This document shows positions 60,007-64,000 of a stretch of DNA of 64,000 nt, one piece after another. This stretch comes from an uncultured Oscillibacter sp. (GTDB lineage Bacteria; Bacillota; Clostridia; Oscillospirales; Oscillospiraceae), in NCBI GenBank assembly GCA_945868085.1, contig CAMBKF010000001.1:1-64000 (forward strand), given 5' to 3'. The position numbers and the translations under genes are program-made. How positions within the stretch are numbered: the first letter of the stretch is position 1; every line of letters starts with the position of its first letter. Under the pieces are notes generated by a model. The model saw only the letters and a list, made by a program, of their open reading frames with translations, did no database searches and had not been told where the DNA came from.

Positions 60007-60912
60007 TCAGCAACCCTTGATGCAGCGCAGGACAGCCATGAGGATGGAGTAATACTTGCTGTCGGGCGTATCGGCACGGCTGGTGATGACCACCGGGCAG
60101 GAGGCGCCGCAGATGGTGCTGGCCATGGTCTTGCCGGCTATGTAGGTGCAGGCCTTGTAGAGGACATTGCCGATCTCGATGAAGGGGACCAGCAGAATAT
60201 CCGCCTGGCCGGCCACGGGATCGTGGATGGCCTTATGCTTCACGGATTCCATGGAAATAGCGCCGTCCAGGGCCAGAGGGCCGGAAATGATGCAGCCGGG
60301 GACGCCGCGTTTAGCGATCTCGGCGGCGGTGACGGTACTGGCCATCTTCTCAGTGACATTCTCCACGGCGGAGAGGACGGCTACCTTGGGGCAGTCATTG
60401 CCCAGGGCTTTGGCCACGGGCAGGGCATTTTCCACGATACCGATCTGCGTCTCCACATCGGGATTGATGTTGATGGCGGCGTCGGTGATCATGACGAAGC
60501 GGCCCTCGTACTCGAAAATGCCGCACTGGCTCACCAGACGGCGGCCGCTGGCGGGGATCAGGCCCGTCTCACGGTTCAGGATGGCGCGGGCGAAGTTGGA
60601 GGTCTGCAGGATGCCCTTCATGGGGATGTCGGCCTTCCCTTCCTTCACCAGCTTGATGGCGATCTTGGCGGATTCCAGCTCCTCGCCGTCAAAGTCGATG
60701 ATCTCGTAATCTGCCTCACTCTCGCCCATGTCGTGGAGCATCTGGATGATCTCGGCCTTTTTACCGATGAGGGTGCCTTCCACCACGCCCTTGCGCTTGG
60801 CGTTGACCACGGCGCTCAGGGCCGGCTCGTCATGCGCATTGGCCAGGGCGATGCGTTTTTTCATATTCTGAGACAGAACATAGGACTCGATTTCCTTAAA
60901 GGTTGTAAACAT
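60007..60912 (-). CDS. ptb: Phosphate butyryltransferase
   Basis: Converts butyryl-CoA and phosphate to butyryl-phosphate, feeding butyrate kinase for ATP. 301 aa, in the PTA_PTB family: ALANAHDEPAL, GILQTSNFARAILNRETGL, FVMITDAAININPD and the C-terminal ADILLVPFIEIGNVLYKAC with KTMASTICGASCPVVITSRAD. A role with acetyl- or other acyl-CoA cannot be excluded. No butyrate kinase gene adjoins. GGAGG SD. Confidence 0.88.
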   Translation of the reverse strand: MFTTFKEIESYVLSQNMKKRIALANAHDEPALSAVVNAKRKGVVEGTLIGKKAEIIQMLHDMGESEADYEIIDFDGEELESAKIAIKLVKEGKADIPMKGILQTSNFARAILNRETGLIPASGRRLVSQCGIFEYEGRFVMITDAAININPDVETQIGIVENALPVAKALGNDCPKVAVLSAVENVTEKMASTVTAAEIAKRGVPGCIISGPLALDGAISMESVKHKAIHDPVAGQADILLVPFIEIGNVLYKACTYIAGKTMASTICGASCPVVITSRADTPDSKYYSILMAVLRCIKGC

Positions 60913-60950
60913 ACTTTCTTCCTCCCTGTGTACAGGATTATTATAATCAG

Positions 60951-60979
60951 ATTATACGCCCAATTTACGGTAAAAACAA
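60951..60979 (-). promoter_or_regulatory. ptb promoter
   Basis: Minus strand TTGTTT (60974-60979), 17-bp spacer, TATAAT (60951-60956). Confidence 0.6.
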
Positions 60980-61017
60980 CAGAAAATCTTCCGCCTCGGC
61001 GGATCAAAAGAATGGTC

Positions 61018-61046
61018 TTGTAATCCGCCTGCCTATACTGTATACT
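61018..61046 (+). promoter_or_regulatory. Promoter of the small membrane-anchored protein gene
   Basis: TTGTAA (61018-61023), 17-bp spacer, TATACT (61041-61046). Confidence 0.65.
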
Positions 61047-61073
61047 ATAAATAATACATTAGGAGGTTGGGCT

Positions 61074-61367
61074 ATGATTTGGAATATATTCTTTTACGCT
61101 GTCATCGGGGTGGGTGCGCTGCTGTTCTTTGGCCTGCTCTATTACCGGATCGACTGGGCCCGCCACCCGGAAAAGTACAAGGATCTTGAAAAAGACGAAA
61201 AGAGCGAATACTGGGACAAGAAGAAAAAGGACCAGCAGATGCGCGAAAAAAAGGCCAAGGAGAAGGCAAAGGCCATGAAGCATCAGCGCCGGGTGGATAA
61301 GATCAACCACTACCGGGCTGTGGCCGGGAAGAAGCCCCTGGATCAGAATTTGAAAGAGAAAAAGTAA
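61074..61367 (+). CDS. Membrane-anchored, highly charged small protein
   Basis: 97 aa. One N-terminal helix (IFFYAVIGVGALLFFGLLYYRI), then a long Lys/Glu-rich stretch predicted helical or coiled-coil (KYKDLEKDEKSEYWDKKKKDQQMREKKAKEKAKAM...), ending NLKEKK. The basic tail is probably cytosolic. Not a family I recognise. It has a clear promoter, AGGAGG SD and terminator, so it is a genuine single gene between the divergent ptb and convergent radA. Confidence 0.75.
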   Translation: MIWNIFFYAVIGVGALLFFGLLYYRIDWARHPEKYKDLEKDEKSEYWDKKKKDQQMREKKAKEKAKAMKHQRRVDKINHYRAVAGKKPLDQNLKEKK

Positions 61368-61368
61368 G

Positions 61369-61410
61369 AAAACATGCTCCGTATGATCTCGTCATACGGA
61401 GCATGTTTTT
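61369..61410. terminator. Bidirectional terminator serving the small protein gene and radA
   Basis: 18-bp stem (61369-61386, 61392-61409) with loop TCTCG and T-runs on both strands. Confidence 0.8.
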
Positions 61411-61434
61411 GTTTAGAGCATGTGCACCTTGCTA

Positions 61435-62805
61435 TTATAATTCGTCGTGGGCAAGCAGCCGGAGGGCCTGGCCGACGTTCTTTACCGGGATCAGCTGGAG
61501 CTTACCCGGTGCGCGGAGCTTATCCGCCTGCTGCGCCGGGACGATGCAGCGGGTAAAGCCCAGGCGCTGCACCTCGGCCAGGCGCTGCTCTATGTGGTTG
61601 ATGCTGCGTATCTCGCCGGAAAGGCCTACCTCCCCCATAGCCGCCAGTTTGGTGGGAATGGGCTTATCTAAATAGCTGGAGGCAACGGCGGTGAGAACGG
61701 CCAGGTCGGAGGCGGGCTCGTCCAATGTCAGGCCGCCGATGATGTTGAAGTAGGCATCGCACTGGGAGACCTTCAGCCCGCCGCGCTTTTCCAGCACCGC
61801 CAGGAGCATGGCGGCCCGGTTGGAATCCAGGCCGTTGCAGGTGCGGCGGGGATAGTTGGCGTTGGACGGGGCCACCAGGGCCTGCACTTCGGCCAAAACA
61901 GGTCGCGCACCCTCCATGACGCAGGTGACGCAGGAGCCGGGGGCGTCCTCGGGACGGCCGGAGAGGAGCATTTCCGAAGGGTTCTCTACCTCCCGCAGGC
62001 CGCTGTCCAGCATCTCGAACACGCCAATCTCATTGGTGGCGCCGAAACGGTTTTTGGCGGCCCGGAGGATCCGATAGGCCATGTGCTGCTCCCCCTCAAA
62101 GTAGAGAACGCAGTCCACCATATGCTCCAAAACTTTTGGCCCGGCGATGAAACCATCCTTATTCACATGGCTTATGACGAAAACGGTCACGTTTCCCTCT
62201 TTGGCCAGCTGCATCAGCTTCATAGTGCAGTCCTTCACCTGGCCCACGCTGCCTGCCGGGGAGTTCAGCTCGTCGTTATACAGGGTCTGGATGGAGTCCA
62301 CAATGAGAACATCCGGCTGCTCCTGCTGCACGCACTCCAGCACGTCCCCCAGATTCGTCTCGGACAGGACGTAAAGGCTGCTGCTCTCTGCCTGCAGCCG
62401 TTTGGCGCGCAGCTTCAGCTGGTGGACGGATTCCTCCCCGGATATGTACAGCACGCGAAACTGCTCCCCCAGCTTCTTGCAGATCTGCAGCATCAGGGTG
62501 GATTTGCCGATACCGGGGGCACCGCCTACCAGGACCAGGGAGCCTTTCACGGCGCCGCCGCCTAAAACGCGGTCCAGTTCGCCCATTCCGGTAGAAAATC
62601 TTATCTCCTCGTCCTCGCGCAAATCTGTAATGCTCTCTGCCTTTACAGGCAGCCTATTTAAAAGACTTTTCGCCTTTCCGGAGGGGCGCTTTTCCTCCGG
62701 CTGCTCTACAATGGAGTTCCAGGCGCCGCAGGCACTGCAGCGCCCGGCCCACTTGGGTGTCTCATTGCCGCACTCTGTGCAGTAGAATATGGTTTTCGCC
62801 TTCAT
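61435..62805 (-). CDS. radA: DNA repair protein RadA (Sms)
   Basis: RecA-like ATPase and branch-migration helicase. 456 aa. N-terminal zinc finger with Cys9, Cys12, Cys23 and Cys26; Walker A GAPGIGKS (95-102); the RadA-specific KNRFG motif (AAKNRFGATNE); C-terminal Lon-protease-like domain (LDEPASDLAVLTAVASS). I chose ATG 62805, which overlaps the cwlD-like gene's last four bases. An upstream in-frame ATG at 62922 lies inside that gene. Confidence 0.95.
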   Translation of the reverse strand: MKAKTIFYCTECGNETPKWAGRCSACGAWNSIVEQPEEKRPSGKAKSLLNRLPVKAESITDLREDEEIRFSTGMGELDRVLGGGAVKGSLVLVGGAPGIGKSTLMLQICKKLGEQFRVLYISGEESVHQLKLRAKRLQAESSSLYVLSETNLGDVLECVQQEQPDVLIVDSIQTLYNDELNSPAGSVGQVKDCTMKLMQLAKEGNVTVFVISHVNKDGFIAGPKVLEHMVDCVLYFEGEQHMAYRILRAAKNRFGATNEIGVFEMLDSGLREVENPSEMLLSGRPEDAPGSCVTCVMEGARPVLAEVQALVAPSNANYPRRTCNGLDSNRAAMLLAVLEKRGGLKVSQCDAYFNIIGGLTLDEPASDLAVLTAVASSYLDKPIPTKLAAMGEVGLSGEIRSINHIEQRLAEVQRLGFTRCIVPAQQADKLRAPGKLQLIPVKNVGQALRLLAHDEL

Positions 62806-63524
62806 TGTTGCTTCTCCGTTCTGCTCTGTAAATATCCGGACACGATAGCGGCAGAAAGGCGCCGCTGGTGATCGTCCGTTTGCAGAAGCTCCGCTTCTGC
62901 CGGGTTGGACAGAAATCCGCACTCCACCAGGATCCCGGGGCTGCGGATATTCTTCATGAGATATATGGAATCGTCCATCTGCTTGGCATTTTTCTCTTTG
63001 CCCTGGTTGACGGCGCTGTTTAGTGCCTGCTGCACGGAGACGGCCATCTGCTGCGCCGGCTCCACGGTATTGTAAAAGACCTGTGCGCCGCGCACCTTGC
63101 TGCCGGGCAGGCTGTTTTGATGGATGCTGAGGAGTATGCTCCCGGCGGTTTCATTCACCAGCTTGACTCGGTTGGACAGGTCGGATACCTTCTTCTCCCG
63201 CAGGGTCTGCGCATCCGGAGAGTATATGGCCTCCTCCCCTTCCCGGGTCATGATGGTCTCCTGGCCAAGGAAGGCAAGCAATAGCTGCGTTTTTTGCGCG
63301 ATGGCCAAATTGATGTGGCTCTCCGGCACACCGGAGGCGGACACGGCCCCACCATCCTCCCCGCCGTGGCCGGCGTCTATCACCAGGACCGTCTGCGCGG
63401 TGACCGGTTCCGGAGAGATCACCGGCTTGTCCCGGTGCACGGCAAAAACACACACGGCGGCAGCCGCCAAAACCATTGCACCGCAGATCACGGCGGCCGT
63501 TCTTTTTTTCATCAACACGATCAC
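62802..63524 (-). CDS. cwlD: N-acetylmuramoyl-L-alanine amidase CwlD
   Basis: Amidase_3 zinc enzyme. CwlD helps make muramic-delta-lactam in spore cortex. Signal/anchor helix (AAVICGAMVLAAAAVCVF), then VIDAGHGGEDGG (zinc His and Asp/Glu), SILLSIHQNSLP (zinc His), and ILVECGFLSNPAE with the catalytic Glu. About 240 aa. The start is uncertain: GTG 63524 lies 9 nt after AAAGGGG; ATG 63512 is also possible. A general cell-wall amidase remains possible, but size and anchor fit CwlD. Confidence 0.85.
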   Translation of the reverse strand: MIVLMKKRTAAVICGAMVLAAAAVCVFAVHRDKPVISPEPVTAQTVLVIDAGHGGEDGGAVSASGVPESHINLAIAQKTQLLLAFLGQETIMTREGEEAIYSPDAQTLREKKVSDLSNRVKLVNETAGSILLSIHQNSLPGSKVRGAQVFYNTVEPAQQMAVSVQQALNSAVNQGKEKNAKQMDDSIYLMKNIRSPGILVECGFLSNPAEAELLQTDDHQRRLSAAIVSGYLQSRTEKQQ

Positions 63525-63681
63525 AGCGCAGCACCCCTTTCGGGTCAATATATGCGCCAGAATCCAAAGCTATTCTATCATATTTGGCGGTGTTTTGGAA
63601 TCCCCTGTCCCCTATTCTTTCGCCGCAGCATAAAATGGGTTGTTCCCAAGCGGAACAGAACCCTATGAGGAGGAGTAGTAT

Positions 63682-64000
63682 TTGTATTCGGAAAAATCAG
63701 TTGCAGGGATGGAAACTGCCAACTGCGCCATGCAGCAGGGCTCGCTGCCCGGTGCCTGCGCATCGCTGGCTTTTCCCTATATCCCCATGCAGGGCAAGAA
63801 CCCCAAGCAGTATGACCGGCGCGAGGCCCTGCAGCAAGGAACGCTGTTTCCCGGCCTGGATCTGCCCTTTCAGCGGGAGCTGAAAAGCCGGTTTCCGGCC
63901 GTGAACAGTGCGCTTTCCGAGCTGATGGCCCTGGATTTTGCCGTGGATGAGCTGGGGTTATACCTGACCACCCATGCCGACGACAAGGAAGCGCTGGAGC
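63682..64000 (+). CDS. Spore coat protein with joined CotJA- and CotJB-like regions (3' truncated by window)
   Basis: The frame runs 106 codons to the window edge without a stop. Residues up to about 70 resemble CotJA (AFPYIPMQ, YDRREALQQGTLFPGLDLPF), and from about 77 on the text reads like the start of CotJB (LSELMALDFAVDELGLYLTTHADDKEALE), whose usual N-terminal Met is replaced by in-frame sequence. In most species cotJA and cotJB are separate overlapping genes, so this looks like a fusion. The start is TTG 63682 with GGAGGAG 6 nt upstream. CotJC should follow outside the window. Confidence 0.75.
   Translation, partial: MYSEKSVAGMETANCAMQQGSLPGACASLAFPYIPMQGKNPKQYDRREALQQGTLFPGLDLPFQRELKSRFPAVNSALSELMALDFAVDELGLYLTTHADDKEALE

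Overview
The window looks like a chromosomal segment of an anaerobic, endospore-forming, GC-rich (about 60%) member of the Clostridia. I would place it in or near the Oscillospiraceae (gut butyrate producers), but that placement is inference. The evidence is the sporulation genes (spoIIAA-spoIIAB-sigF, the full spoIIIAA-AH operon, cwlD, a cotJ-type coat gene), the Firmicutes gene order throughout, Zn-type L28, a phosphate butyryltransferase, a split transketolase, HPr kinase and a Tyr T-box. Nearly everything is core chromosomal; I see no insertion sequence, prophage, CRISPR array, rRNA or tRNA gene.

Layout. 1-986 is the 3' end of valS. 1258-1482 is an isolated small membrane-protein gene. 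1666-3206 is the spoIIA (sigma-F) operon behind a Spo0A box. 3094-5349 (minus strand) is a three-gene operon: a 37-residue membrane peptide, a radical SAM protein and its DUF4130 partner. Its consensus promoter carries LexA boxes and faces pcrA. 5515-11534 is pcrA, ylqF, rnhB, yraN, a dipeptidase and a phosphoesterase. 11627-18018 is the proteostasis block tig-clpP-clpX-lon-engB. 18202-21482 is a fused molybdenum hydroxylase plus a THEP1-type NTPase, followed by rpmB on the minus strand. 21968-31597 is hprK, a ROK kinase, murB, rapZ, yvcK, whiA, a Cys-rich redox-type protein and dnaE. 31679-33183 (minus) holds a ferredoxin, a cupin and a Cys-rich candidate spore protein.

33340-48908 is the classic spoIIIA/nusB/isoprenoid region: spoIIIAA-AH, asp23, nusB, xseA, xseB, ispA, a ~650-nt structured non-coding RNA that I identify as OLE RNA, oapA, dxs, tlyA, nadK, argR and recN. 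48913-50496 is T-box-controlled tyrS. 50502-50844 is a small intergenic repeat cluster. 50920-54376 is queA, a small membrane protein, tgt, yajC and yrzE. 54700-59149 holds a SpoIIM-like protein, XerD, the split transketolase and a second tyrosine recombinase. 59150-60006 is a long gene-poor interval with inverted repeats. 60007-63524 holds ptb, a small membrane-anchored protein, radA and cwlD. The window ends inside a gene in which CotJA- and CotJB-like sequences are joined.

The two most interesting loci are the SOS-type divergent region at 5367-5485, which ties a radical SAM/DUF4130 pair and a very small membrane peptide to DNA damage, and the OLE RNA/OapA pair, best known from extremophilic anaerobes but here in an apparently mesophilic spore-former. 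Sporulation control is also legible: a Spo0A box before spoIIAA, a sigma-E-type promoter before spoIIIAA and a sigma-E/K-type -10 element before the Cys-rich protein.
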